From contig CM070724.1 in assembly GCA_036346275.1 (NCBI GenBank), positions 51,399,038 through 51,463,037 of the forward strand: a stretch of DNA of 64,000 bases, written 5' to 3'. Below the pieces are notes generated by a model, which saw only the letters and a list, made by a program, of their open reading frames with translations, did not search any database and was not told where the DNA came from. Positions 34,447-46,561 of the stretch are shown here, piece after piece. Both the position numbers and the translations under genes were made by a program. This DNA comes from Otatea glauca. Lineage: Eukaryota; Streptophyta; Magnoliopsida; Poales; Poaceae. The number at the start of each line of letters is the position of its first letter. Within the stretch, counting starts at the first letter, position 1.

Positions 34447-34708
34447 TGTACAACAAAACACAAGTTGAGGATGTAGCCGTTTGATGGGGCGATGTACATG
34501 AGAGAATAAGATACTTGGGATTTCTGCCGCTGGTTCTTGCTCGAGTGTCGCCTCGACGGGGAGGAGACCCTTAGGGAGAGCCTCCAAAGGAGCAAATCCT
34601 TAGGCACACCAAATGATGAATGCTATATTTGATTCAAGAGATGAGATACAAATGAGCCCTATAGGGGTTATTTATAGGTTCTTAGCCTTGTACAAAAATC
34701 TAGAGTAC
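34447..34708. other. Intergenic, possible retroelement remnant
   Basis: On the minus strand it contains CTATAAATAACCCCTATAGG, which looks like an LTR promoter. No paired copy is found in the window. Confidence 0.3.
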
Positions 34709-37700
34709 TTATACGGATCAACTAGCAAAAATCGTTAATTGATGTGTGAGATACCCGATCTTTCATGGTACCACATACGATAACTGGCAAACCAAATTGA
34801 AAAAATAGAATTGCAAGGGCTTTCTTGGCGCAATCTAAAAACGACGAGTTTTCAACATGCGCAATCAACACTTTCCCTTTTCTCTCTTGTGCTCTCTCAA
34901 CTCATGGCAATCACACCAATCATGGTGCCCAATAGCTTTTCTTTATTTCATATAACTCAACTCATAATTTCTAATCTCTTCATTATAGGGTATACCTTTG
35001 GCCTTATATTGGTGCTCATGCATGGCCAAAATACATCTAAACTAACTCAAATTCAACTCCTAAACGTATACAACTTGGACTCTAAGAGATAAAAAAGATA
35101 TTGCAACTTTAAAACTTAAATTTTACCAACCAGATGGCTGAAACTTGTCGGCCAGATTAAAGATAGAAGGAAGCAAAATTGGAACATCTTGCTATGAGAG
35201 AGATATGAAGATAATATTTTAAGCTTTCAAGAAAGTTAAAGAACGTCAAAATCGAAGCTCGAACATGAGAGTTATGGATTTTTTAAGGACGTAATGTGCT
35301 GTCAATCCGAGTGGATTCCTTTCTTTCTCACCAAACCGAGTTGGACTCTTGGTTTTCTTCTCTCCCACGAATTGGACTCTCCTTATCTCTATCCAAATCA
35401 TGTGTAAGTCCACATACCCTCCATCCATGCCGCCATGCCCTTGGCTGGCCCATGCGGCCATGCTCTTGCTTGGCCCATGCAGCCATAACTAGCACATGTG
35501 TTGACTCCACATGATTTACGCATTACCAGCACAATATACTTCTCATGCTTCAGGCTTCCAACCATCTTTCCTTGGACTTCCTCCTTCGCCTCCCCCTCAG
35601 CCATATGTTTGAACTTCGTTTCTTTGTTCAAAACAGCATCACTTTGATTGTTCATCTTGATTTGCACCTTTGGAACATGATCCAAAGTAGTGCTGGTAAT
35701 TGGGGCCGTATCATCCCCTCTCCCTTCAAGCGAAACCGTACTCGGTTTCGGGGTATGCTTCAAACCTCCTTTTTTATGATGATCTCCTCAGCATGAATTG
35801 CACTCTCCGACATAGGACACAACATGTACGATCTACCCTCATACACTAAAGAGTACTTTATTGGACCTCCCGTGATTTATAGCGTTGCGGTCAAATTGTC
35901 ACAGTCGTCCCAACAATAAGTGACATACATGCATTGGCACAATGTCACACTCCACCTTGTCTTGATAATTACCCACTGAAAAAGACACTTTGATACGGTG
36001 AGTAATTTTTAGCTTACCAATATTATGCATCCATTGAGCATAATATGGTTCCGGATGTCGGCAGGTTGTCAACTCCAAAGCTTACACCAAATCTTTGCTA
36101 ATGAGGCTGTTGTAGCTTTCACCATCAATAATAAGCATTCAAGCTTTGTCCTCAACTTTGCAAATTGTTTTGAACACATTGTTTTGTTGTCCCATTGCAA
36201 GAATTGTAGTGTTGTCAACATGAACCATGTTGGTTATCATGTACATACCTTCTAGCGTTGTCTCAATATCAATGTTGCCATCATTAGTACACAACTCTCT
36301 TTGCTATTCATAGCATGAAATAATGTCCATCTCTTTAGTTTGCCTTCTAGCTTCTTTGGACATCTTTTCTTCTTCTTGCTTTTGAGCTTCTTATCTTGCA
36401 TTCTCGCTGTTGTGCTTCAAAATGAGCTTGAGCATTATCACACTGTTAATGATCCTCTAAGTATTATTGGTCTACCTATGCTTCAATCTCTTGACTGAAT
36501 TGTTTCAAGGAAAACAATATCAAACAGTGGTCAAAGAAGATTTTGAATCCACCGAATATTCTGCTCCTTCATCTAAGTGTATCTAAGCACCAGTGAACAT
36601 TCTTGCATATGTATAGGAATTACATCACAAGTAACATCAGTAGCATATCTATCCAGAGAAAATTTTACATCCACTTGTTACGTAATTGGGATATGACGAT
36701 TTACCACGACATCTTATATGCTTCGGATGTGATGTCATTGTCAATCCTAATCTATCCACAAGCGCCTTTCTCATTGCGTTAATGAAACTCCCTTGGTCCA
36801 TCATCATGGCATAATCGGTGTTCCCGACTCAGCATCGTCAAAAGAACATATCCCTTTTGTCTGACTTTAGTAGTGGATCCTCCTCACATGCAACCAATGC
36901 AAAACCAACTTGGATGATCAGTTCCATGTCCTTCATCGATGACCTTCATAGCAACAAAAATAATAGCACCATGAGCAACGAAAGCTCTTATACCAAATGA
37001 TACGAATCAACTAGCGGGAATTGCTAACTGACCATGAGATACCCGATCTTTCAAGGTAACACATGATAACTGGCAAACCAATATGAAAGGATAGAATTGC
37101 AAGGGCTTCCTTTGGTACAATTTGAAAACGACGAGTTTTCAACTTGCGCAATTAACTCTCTCCCTTTTCTCTATTGTGCAGTAACTCTCCCTCTCTCAAC
37201 TCACATCAATCACAACAATCATGGTGCCCAATGGCTTTTCTTTCTTTCATATAACTCAACTCATAATTTCTATTCTCTCCCTCATGGGGTACATTATATT
37301 GGTGCTCATGCATAGCCAAAATACATATAAACCAACTCAAATTCAACTCCTAAACATATACAGCATGGACTCTAAGAGATAAAAAAGAGGTTACAACTTT
37401 AAAACTTAAATTCAGCCAACCATCAAGTTAAAACTTGTCACTAGATTAAAAATAGAAGGAAGCAAAATTGGAACTTCTCGCTATGGAGAGATACAAAGAT
37501 AATCTTCTAAGATTTTAGGAAAATACAAGAACATCAAAGTCCGAGCTCATATGTGAGATTTATGGACTTTTTAATTTTGTACTATGCAATCAATCCAAGT
37601 GGATTTCTTTCTTTCTCTCCAAACCGAGTTGGACTCTTGGTTTCTTTCTCTCACACAAATTGGGCTCTCCTTATATCTATCCAAATGATGTGCAAGCCCA

Positions 37701-38024
37701 CATACCCTTTATCCATGCAGCCCATGAAGCATTGGCCCAAGTGACCATGCCCTTGGCTAGCCTATGCGGCCATAGCGCCTTGTCCCATGCGGCTGTACCC
37801 TTGGTTGGCCCATATAGGCATAGCTAGCACATGTGTTGCCTTCATATAATTTATGCATTACTGGTACAATATACTTCTCATGCTTTTGGGTTTCAACAAT
37901 CTTCCCTTGACCTTCCTTCCTCACCTTCCCCTCAGCCATATGTTTGAACTTCATTTCTTTACTCAAAAAGCATTACTTTGATCGTTCATCTTGATTTACA
38001 CCTTCAAAACACGATCCAAAGTAG
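34709..38024 (-). mobile_element. Truncated Ty3/gypsy element with two LTR-like direct repeats
   Basis: Direct repeats at 34709-35685 and 36998-38024 (about 1 kb each) share long blocks, for example GAGATACCCGATCTTTC and ACGACGAGTTTTCAAC. Just left of the right repeat, GCTCTTATACCAA (36984-36996) is the reverse complement of TTGGTATAAGAGC, an initiator-Met-type PBS, so the element reads leftwards. The internal part is only about 1.3 kb and holds Gag-Pol protease pieces; RT, RNase H and integrase are missing. The right repeat edge is approximate, and no clear TSD is seen. Confidence 0.7.
35860..36880 (-). pseudogene. Gypsy protease fragments inside the truncated element
   Basis: Two separate protease-like pieces read on the minus strand. 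The first, at 36840-36550, shows FINAMRKALVDRLGLTMTSH and later YATDVTCDVIPI. The second, at 36230-35860, shows MLIIDGESYNSLISKDLV, then PEPYYAQWMHNIGKLKITH, VECDIVPMHVCHLLLGR and FDRNAINHGRSNK. The active-site DGGS/DSGA-type motif reads DGES in the second. Stops interrupt both. Lys/Glu-rich text between them (36420-36330) resembles a gag linker. Confidence 0.6.
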
Positions 38025-40091
38025 CGTATGTGGGACAAGGGGAGCCACTATCCGTGTTTTTGCTTAAGTCATCGAAACTCCAATGAACGAGTCATGGTAA
38101 AATTTTGGCCATGGCCCAATTTTTATGTGCATCCAAGCGATGATAAAATTTGGAAATCAGCCAAATTTTGACACAGCCAAGGCATGGTAAAATCCAAATT
38201 TTCACATGCCCAAGGTATGGTAAAACCCAAACGATTATAAAATTTGGGAGGAAGACTACGCCAAAGTATAGTAAAATTTGCGACCTGGCTCAACCAGCAA
38301 GCGGGAGGGTGTGGTCCAAGCATGCACTCAATCACGGTCCAGCTGGCCGATCTTGTGGATAGGGCCCAAGCAGGTATGTGCATGCGCACGTTGGCCTAGC
38401 AAAGGAACACACTGGCCCAAGGGACACAACTCGTGATCCAACCATGAGCTAGGGACACATGGAATCCATTCATGTGCTACGCCTGGCTATAACTCCTTAT
38501 CACTGTCACCCTCTTGATCTCGATCTCGACTCAACCATGGGTGTGCAATGCTTGAACTTGCCTCCGCTGCTAGTTGGTCACACTCGATCATTGACTAGGC
38601 TAGTACCACCAATGACGACCAATAAGACAGCCCGGATCCTTGCTGGCCCGCTTGGCCTCATCTCCTGGCTGTGCCCCGCCCAGCCTCGCCCTTGTGCGCT
38701 CCCGCCCGTCGGGCTGTGGCGCCCTCTTGGGACCTCTTGGGCCGGTCGCCCCCTTGGGACCGCCCCTGGGCGCTAGCCATCTCCTCCCTCCCCCATTCCG
38801 AGCTAGGGTTGGTAAGGCCCTAGCTTTCCCCCTCCCCTTATTTCTTACAGAGCATATTATTGTGATTTTGATTTTTGTGCATATTATGAATGGGACATGT
38901 ATATGCTATTGTTTTGGGTCGATGATGATGTGTGTGCTAGTTGGATGGCGGTATTGTAGTGATACTTGTGGCTCTTGTCACATGCTGGGGAGTGTGAGAA
39001 GTTCGTGGGCACGCCGCAATGCCGCCCATGCAACACTACCATTGAGACCACCCTGGTTGCTACTGTCACAAGGTCTATGCTAGTGCTATACTGCTATACT
39101 TTCTACTTTGCTACTAGAGGCTAGCAATGGTTATTTACCTAGATCGGGAAAATGGGAGTGAGGGTTGGAAATGGTGAGGCTTGATGGTGAGGATGATGTG
39201 GTGGTGGCCGTGCGCTTGAGCTCCCTTGCTTGTGGTTCCTTGCTTGCTTGCTTGATGAAGAATGGTGGAGCTTGGCCTCCTGTTATCTTGCTTCGGCCTT
39301 GCTCCTTGTGGTGGCTTGAGGCTTTGTGTGTGCTTGCCTCCTTGTGCTTGAGAGGGTGCTCCTGGAGGTTGGCTTTGTGATATGCTCTTGTGAGCTTGCT
39401 TCCTGGAGGGCTTTGTGCTTGTGCGAGGCTTGTACTTGCGTGTGAGGGGCTTTGCTTCCTGGATGTTGGCTTGGCTTTGTGGGGGATGTGCTCTCGGTTA
39501 TATGGCGTGAGTGCTTTGCCCTGGGAAGGATGCCATGGGGAGGAGGTTCTATCCTCTCCTTTTTATTGGGTTCTTCAACTCTTTACCATGTGGAAGTTAC
39601 CTTCTTACTAAGTGATATTTTAGGCACTATTTGGAACATATGCTATGGGTACCCGATGAAACAGGTTTGTGAATGCCGAATGATGAAACCCTAAGTCGTG
39701 AGAGGTGCCAATTTGGGCTCGGACGAATCTGGTATCTCAGTGAGCGATTCCAACTCATACGGGTCTAACGGCAACTCTAAAATTTTAAATTTTCTGCATC
39801 TTGACCTATGGTTATATGTATATGTGTGTGATTATTTATTTTGCAGGAACAAGATGAGGGTCAGAAGCTATAGATTTTAGGAATTTAAATTCTTTTGTAA
39901 TCTTCTTTTGATGTAAGTTTATTATATGTAACAGATTGTAATTATGTAAATGTAATACATGTTGAAAATTAATAGAGTTGATGATTAATTGTTGAGAAAT
40001 TTATTATATATGTGCTTAATCTGTGTTGATGATCAAGCTTAATTTATGTTGATGATCCCGCTTGCATGATTAAACTTCTGGATTGTTTCAT
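38025..40091. other. Intergenic, no gene recognised
   Basis: At 38090-38280 the motif ATGGTAAAATTTTGG/CATGGTAAAA recurs about six times, a small degenerate repeat. At 38640-38800 a Pro/Gly-rich open stretch is low-complexity. At 39160-39480 the sequence is rich in CTTGCTTG/GGCTTTGTG. No conserved domain is found on either strand. Confidence 0.4.
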
Positions 40092-40417
40092 GCAGGTCTT
40101 GGAATTCTTATTTTTAACTGGGAAGCTTCAGACCGAATCAAAATTGCCATCAAAACAAAGGCATCAGATGTATCCTCTTTACTACAAGCGAGGCACTTGC
40201 ATTCATGGTAGCTGCTCACTTTGCAGGATCACACAACTTGCAGCCAATATGCTTCATGGCAGATTGTAAGATTCTTGTCCAGGAACTACACGTAGGAGAT
40301 CTTCAGAACAAGGCAATACACTGGAGCATCAAACCGATTTTGGCACAGATCATCAATAGTTCTTCTCATCTGAACCACGAAATTATTCATATTAGGAGAG
40401 AAGTAAACAAAGCAACA

Positions 40418-43387
40418 CACTACTACAAAAGGACTCATATTAGACCCCTCATCACTGACGGTTTTCAAAAACCGTCTGTGATGAGGGGTCATCATAGGCG
40501 TTTTTTTACAAAAATAGTCAGTGATGAGTGCCATGATCATGACAGACGGTTTTGAGATTAATTCGTCTATGATATGGCCCTCATCACATATGTTTTTTTT
40601 GGCTAAAACTGTCTGTGATGAGGGGCACATCACATACGACTTTAGCCAAAAACCGTCTGTGATGAGCTTTTTTTGGAAATAAGTACAGAGACATATGTGT
40701 TATGATCAATACTTAGCAGCTCTTCCACCTCCCTGTGCCTCAGCTAGGTTTTGCGCCTCCCCGCGCCACAGCTTGGTTTTGCGCCTCCCTGCTGTCCTCC
40801 CCGCGCCTACCTGCAATCCTCCTCGCTCCTCCCCACCGTCCTCTTCACTGTCCTTCTCCCGCCTCCTCGTGCCCACCCCTCCCCTGCGCCTCTGCCCCCC
40901 TCGCGCCTCCTCACTCCTCCCTGCGAATCCCCACCATCCTCCCAGCGCCTCCCTGCAACTCCCCACCGTCCTCCCTACGCCTCCCCGCCGTCCTCCCCCA
41001 CGCCTGGCGACGCCTCTGCCCCCCGCGCCCGGTGACACCGTCCTCCTCAAGCCTTTTATTGCTAAAGATAAGGAATCTTTCTTTTGGAAGCCTAGCATTC
41101 TTAAGTTCTAAATTGAGCCTTTTATTGCTGAAGATAAGGAATTTGGGTGAATTTACTAATGGGAGGTAACTGAGATAAGCTTAGGGTTTGTGGTTTTGTG
41201 ACTGAAATTCAATTGAATTTGTTGTTCACACACTGTTTGTTGAGTTAATTTTGAATTCTATAAGTGCTGCAGTGTGGATATTGTTGACTTGTTGTCGAGT
41301 CATATTTGAAGAATTTTGCATTAAGTTTTATACATTTTTTCTATTTTAATTGCTTATCTTTTGTCTTTTGTAGGTAATCAGGTTAACTTCTGATAGGAAG
41401 TTAGGAATATGCTCACTTATTTGGGTGTTTTTGTACACGATGCAGGTATGGATATTGAAATATGACTATACATTTCATGAGGGTATGGATATTAAAATAT
41501 GACCTTATCATGACATATAGTAGGCCTAAATTTAGAAAGTATGTATTTTTATTCAAGTTTGAATGGATTCGTAGATGTTGAAAATTTTAGCCATGCATTT
41601 GAGATTCCATTTTTGAATTCATTGCCTTAGCTGCTTAGTGCCTTTGCTAATTTTGTATCGCTGAGGTTTAGCATTGGATTGGGCTGCAGAGGGTTGGGCT
41701 CATGTTAGAATCAAGCAAACACCCAGTGAAGGTGCTTTGAAGGTGTCTGTTTACTTCCTTTTAGATTCTTCTAGTTCAAGAATTTATTTTTTTACAGGTA
41801 AAATGAAGTTTGGAATTTGATATATTGTGTTTCCTTTTGACTAGGACAAGAAAATGCTTCGTCCTACTGGTCGTTTAATTGCATTTGCAATTCTTCATCA
41901 GAGTTATTCCTCGGAGCCTGCAAATCCATATGTTCCTCTGTTATTAAATGTAAGCTGTAAACCTTATTCATAGTTTTTGTGATTTGGATTATCATAGAAG
42001 AATTCCCATTGCTCCCTTCAGCAGACTTAAAACATCAAAATGTGTAAAGCTGCAAGCTTCTTTGATATGTTGTATGATTGCTAGGGCATGAATTATATAG
42101 TTTGTGATAGTCTCACTTGATAAATGTTTAACTTTCACAAAATTCCTTAAATATGATCATTTTTTTGTGTGCGGGATAAGTACATGCAAAACAGATTGGT
42201 GAGATTAGTTTGTGTTTTCCTCTAGAGTCTCATTCAAAACAAGATTATAAACGGTGAGTGTATTGTTGTGTGCTTAACAGAGACATTCTTTGTGCTGTTT
42301 TGTATATTCATTTGTTATCATTAGGTTATTGCATTGATGATTAAATATTTAAATTTTTGCCCTCTTGATACAAAATATTTATGATCCAAGATCACGACTA
42401 CAAAATTGTATGCCTATTGTCTGGCCTTGATTACTTAATATATAATTGTATAGCCTGACTTTTTCATATGTGCACGTCTTTGTCAGTATTTGATGTTGAT
42501 TTATTTAGCCTGTTCTCCCTACTTGTACAATATTTTGAATAGGCACATTTTCTTAAGCTATTTGTCTCTTTTGTGTGCAGTTAGCAAATATACATGTATG
42601 GTACCAGAAACATGCATCAACTATCATCAAACACCCTAAGTTGTCTACTTGTATTTGGAAACCATGCAAGTGCTACTGTAACACTCATTTAGCCTTTTTA
42701 TCCTTGGATGATCTTTTCCTGATTTGATGAGATTGATTTTCAATGTTTTCTTGTCAATGTAGATACATTGGGTTGGTTTCTGAACACAACCTTACAATTG
42801 CAATGCAAAGATTTTCTAATCTGAATAATATAGTTGTTGTGGGGTTGGAGGTGTTGTGTGACAATGGCTAAAAATGTGAAACAGTGTGCTAATTATATTA
42901 TATAGTTTGCTAAGAACTGAGTTACTCTTTGGTATTGTTAGTCATAAAAAAAATTGAAGTTTTTGCATCAAGTAAGCTTTTTTCACATTTAGTGAAAGAA
43001 ACAACATATGGTACAATTAACTTGTGCGATTTGTATTAACATACTTTGTTTTGGCTGTCTAAATCATCAGTTGAATCCTTGTTTACCCCTTTGGCTGCAA
43101 ATATGCAGAAACTTAAAAATAACAGTTTGGACCATTACTTATACAAGTCAATCATACCTGCAAGAGATTGATAATTTACACATACACTCAATTAGATGGT
43201 TATGACACATATTAAATTATGGGTACACATTAGAACAAGTCATCACAGAAGGTTCTAAACAAGAACCGTCTGTGATGTTTCTTTTCACAGACGACTTGAA
43301 AACCGTTTGTGATGTGCCCTTACATCACTGACACATTGTTACTGACGGTTCACAAAACCGTCTGAGATGACGATTTCTGTAGTAGTG
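40418..43387. mobile_element. Non-autonomous CACTA element, complete, 2970 bp
   Basis: The left end is CACTACTACAAAAGGAC (40418) and the right end is TTTCTGTAGTAGTG (43387). Both flanks carry the 3-bp target duplication ACA (40415-40417, 43388-43390). Subterminal repeats of the AAACCGTCTGTGATGAGG type occur in both orientations at 40450-40665 and 43235-43375. No transposase is visible inside. It carries a C-rich tandem-like segment (40730-41035) and a host-like exon (41845-41949). It would depend on an autonomous element. Confidence 0.9.
41845..41949 (+). pseudogene. Captured host exon inside CACTA, CNOT11-like
   Basis: 105 bp are open throughout and flanked by a good acceptor (TTGACTAG) and donor (GTAAGC). 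The translation is DKKMLRPTGRLIAFAILHQS plus YSSEPANPYVPLLLN. It resembles the N-terminal part of plant CCR4-NOT subunit 11-like proteins, as far as I recall that family. No other exon of such a gene is certain nearby. This suggests transduplication of a host gene piece by the transposon. Confidence 0.5.
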
Positions 43388-43453
43388 ACATAGCTTGGCT
43401 AGAGGAGCAATTACAATGGAGGATAATATAACAAGTAATGCCGGTGCTTAAAT

Positions 43454-46400
43454 TTCTTGCCAAAGTTTGTACCATCATGGGAACTGTAATTATCTGAACT
43501 TAACATCTCTGGCTCACATGTACAATATCAAACTTTGTAGCATCATTCGCTTATAATAGAAGTCCCCTTGGGGACATGAGTTCACAAAACAAAAAAAAGA
43601 CGCGTGCAATGCATTCTCGGGACCAAAACAGACCCAAGGTAACTTTGTGTTAACTAGCGGAATTACCCGCGCATATTATGCGGTTAGATGTTACAATATA
43701 TTTATCTTTGTTATACAGCTCTAATGAATGAGTGAAAATATAATGTATTTGTTATACAACTCTAATATCTACATATTTATTAATATGCACCTTTATAATT
43801 TGACCTCACCAAAATCTTTTTTTTTCTCTAGATTAACGAGAGAATTTATATGTTATTTTAGAATTATCGTGGTGTTTTCTTGTGTATCCGAGTGTCTTCT
43901 TTCAAGATCAAGACGGCGAGAGATTACCTTCAACAACAAAAAGGACGGTAAGAGATGCATGGTACTGTAACACCGCAGCCAGCAGGCGAGCTGTGTGAGA
44001 GATCGAAGGACAAAAAATGAATGAAACTACAGAGTAGTGTGCACAGATTCACAAAAAAACATCTTTCAAAGAGAGAGAGAGTGAGAGAGATTAGAGATCT
44101 AATGAAAATCCATCTACTGGTTGGTTGGTAGAGTAGTACTAGTAGTAGCAGCAGAAAGAGGAGGCCGGGGGAGGAGTTTTTATGTGAAAGGAATAAAATG
44201 GAATCCCACGAAAGACGGCGGGCAAGACCACATCTATCGTAAAGTAAGGGTTTGTTTGGTAGAGCTTTAGCTTTATCAAATCTGTAGATCTGGTTGAGCT
44301 GGGTATTTCTAGCTCCACCAGATCTACGAAGCTGGAGCTGTGAGTATATTAATAGTGTTTAGATGGATCATCTTATTTACATTTTAGACCAAAAATATAA
44401 ACTTAATTCACTTTAACTTTATTTTAACGTACAAGTTTCAGATCTCAGATAAAACTGGAATCTGAAGTTGTACCAAACAGGTCCTAAGTAACGCCACCGG
44501 TTTAGTTTTCCGGCCAGAGAGAACACGCGTTTAGTAGTACTAGTTTCCAGGAAATGTATGTATGCAAGTACTTACGTAGTACGTGTTACTCTTTCTGTAT
44601 GGAGTGAAATAATACTGAAATTGAAGTGAGTGGTGATTGCATTTCCCTCCTAAGCTAGCTGCATCGTGCCTAGCTTTTTGACCTGACTGAGTCTGAGGCA
44701 GCATATATTCAGATAAGAATAGAGGACTTGCATTGAGGCCAACCAGGTCGTCGTCGGTCGTGATACGTAGGCTAGGCTAGATATGCTGCCTGCGCTGCGC
44801 CTGCGCGGGTGAAATGACCTGACGCCTCTCCCCTACCACACCAGCAAAAGGCTTGCTTTGCTTGTGTGTGACCAGTCTTGCGTATCACTTTTCAGAGTTG
44901 AGGCCATGGAAATTTCCCAACGTTGATTTGTCTGTCCCTAGCTTGCTGCTCCGTCCACACTACCGCACGCAGATCGATGAGCCTTTTTTTTCTTCTTTCT
45001 TTCTTACCTCTGTCTCTGACTAACGCGGCAATTTACGCAACTTAATTTATCGACTTATTGTCATCACATTCCTATATTATGGCAACTTAGTTTTGGCACA
45101 AACTAAACAGCCCTTCAGAAAATAAAAGGACAAGGCTCCTTCTTCAGCCATCTAAGACCAGTCGCCCGGTGTCCTGTCAAGGGCATTAAAGATAACCTTG
45201 TCTTCTTAATGCGGCTGCAGACTAACTAACATACGGCTGAATTGGCATGCCCTAACTCGTTCTGCTCGCTAGCTTTTTATGTAACCTAGCTCCCATTGTT
45301 TCCCTAGCTAGCTCATAGCCTCATCGGACCAAGCGAAGTGTGAACATTAGCTTTATAGTACATCGGTTTCATTAATTTATTCAAATACAATGTGATGATA
45401 CAAGGCAATTAACGGTATAACCAATGTTGCGTAAAATAACTAGAAGAAGATACTATACTATACTATCAATTGCACGTGTACATACATACAAATTGACGCG
45501 CAAATTAATCAAGTTGCTGCTGCATCCAAGTCACGTACTACACTACTATTACTTGTCACTTCAAATCGTCATCACGTACGCACGGTATCATTTTCAGGAA
45601 CGAAGAAGACTGCGCTATCATCGGCAATTTATGTATGCACCTAGACGCCTCTACAGAGAGTCAACTATGCTATTAATCACCCGGACCGTACGTCGTCCAA
45701 ACAAAAGTCTCTCTGTCTCTGTACTTTTTTTTTAAAAAAAATGTACAAATATTAAATCATAAATAAAAAGTAGACACTGATTAGTTACCCTTCGCTTGTT
45801 TCAAAATTTATACAACTTGTATTGGAAAGGAAAAATATAGAAGCACTCCTCGAGGCCTTAGACATGTAAATAGTCAAAATTAGAGCAAAAGTAAATACTG
45901 TAAACTGCATGTCTTTCAATTGAAGTCAGAAAAAAAGTCACTTTTATAAAGCAGTAAGTAAACGATAGAAGCTCTGGCATTACTCGAATTAAAACTCGGC
46001 ATCGGCACCTCTCTCTCTCTCTTTGCTCCAGAAAAAAAAAGTGATGTTTCCCGATCCTTGTAGCTAAACTTTATAAATTTTGGTTATGGATATTTCTATA
46101 AATATTTAAGATCTGGACATATGAAAATAGTATGTACAGATGTATCGCAAAATGTACTATCATAATATATAGTAGAAATTAGTGTCTAAAGATGGTGCTG
46201 ATGTCCAAAACATCACTCTTTTGTAATATGAGGAAGTATGTTTCTAGCCATAAAAAACAATTTCTTTGCAAGGGGAAAAATTGCCCACGGATGGGTATAT
46301 ATATTCTAATCTGCCATGTCGGGTAAGTTACATAAAAATATTCTCTAAAGTTGTAAATCATAATATATTAATAGGGAATGCATGATGCATAAATTGAACC

Positions 46401-46459
46401 ACTTTTACAATCCAACAAATTATTGCTCCGTATTTGCGCGTTGTTTAGGCCAAGGCCAG
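43454..46459. other. Upstream region of gene 2
   Basis: Intergenic sequence. It holds a Tourist-like MITE at 44248-44484 and a GA-rich run at 44060-44100. A block at 45745-45860 is similar to sequence upstream of gene 1. A possible degenerate Stowaway-like piece lies at 46060-46240 (GTAATATGAGGAAGTATG). No gene is recognised. Confidence 0.45.
44248..44484. mobile_element. Tourist-like MITE, 237 bp
   Basis: Terminal inverted repeats are GGGTTTGTTTGGTAGAGCT on the left and GGACCTGTTTGGTACAACT (reverse complement of the right end). The 3-bp target duplication TAA lies at 44245-44247 and 44485-44487. TAA duplications and GG...TGTTTGG ends are typical of PIF/Harbinger-derived Tourist elements in grasses. 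Confidence 0.8.
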
Positions 46460-46467
46460 TATATAAA
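46460..46467 (+). promoter_or_regulatory. TATA box of gene 2
   Basis: CAGTATATAAAATGGC lies 95-102 bp before the start codon, at a usual distance for a plant TATA box plus a short 5' UTR. Confidence 0.6.
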
Positions 46468-46561
46468 ATGGCGGGCAAATAGGATCCAATCGGGCACACT
46501 GGGCTGGCGACAACTCCAAAGCTGAGCTGAGCACCAAAAAAAACAAAGAACACTGCTCGTC

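Larger units (their letters stand above)
40092..43453 (+). pseudogene. RNase H-like (RVT_3) gene fragment split by a CACTA element
   Basis: Left part (40092-40417): GLGILIFNWEASDRIKIAIK, a frameshift near 40183, EALAFMVAAHFAG, FMADCKILVQELHVGDL, then EIIHIRREVNKAT. Right part after the insertion (43388-43453): SLARGAITMEDN and a stop. The pattern GLG...EALA...DCK.LV...REVNKATH.LAR is that of the plant RNase H-like domain found in LINE ends and host gene fragments. It is a relic, with frameshifts before the insertion. Confidence 0.65.

Noticed and set aside
38459..39083. Open frames with Leu/Pro/Gly-rich text
   Set aside because: No domain, no splice structure, biased composition; not supported as a gene.
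40706..41169. Pro/Ser-rich open frames on the plus strand and Arg/Gly-rich ones on the minus strand
   Set aside because: Low-complexity C-rich repeats inside the CACTA element, open in several frames at once, with no domain.
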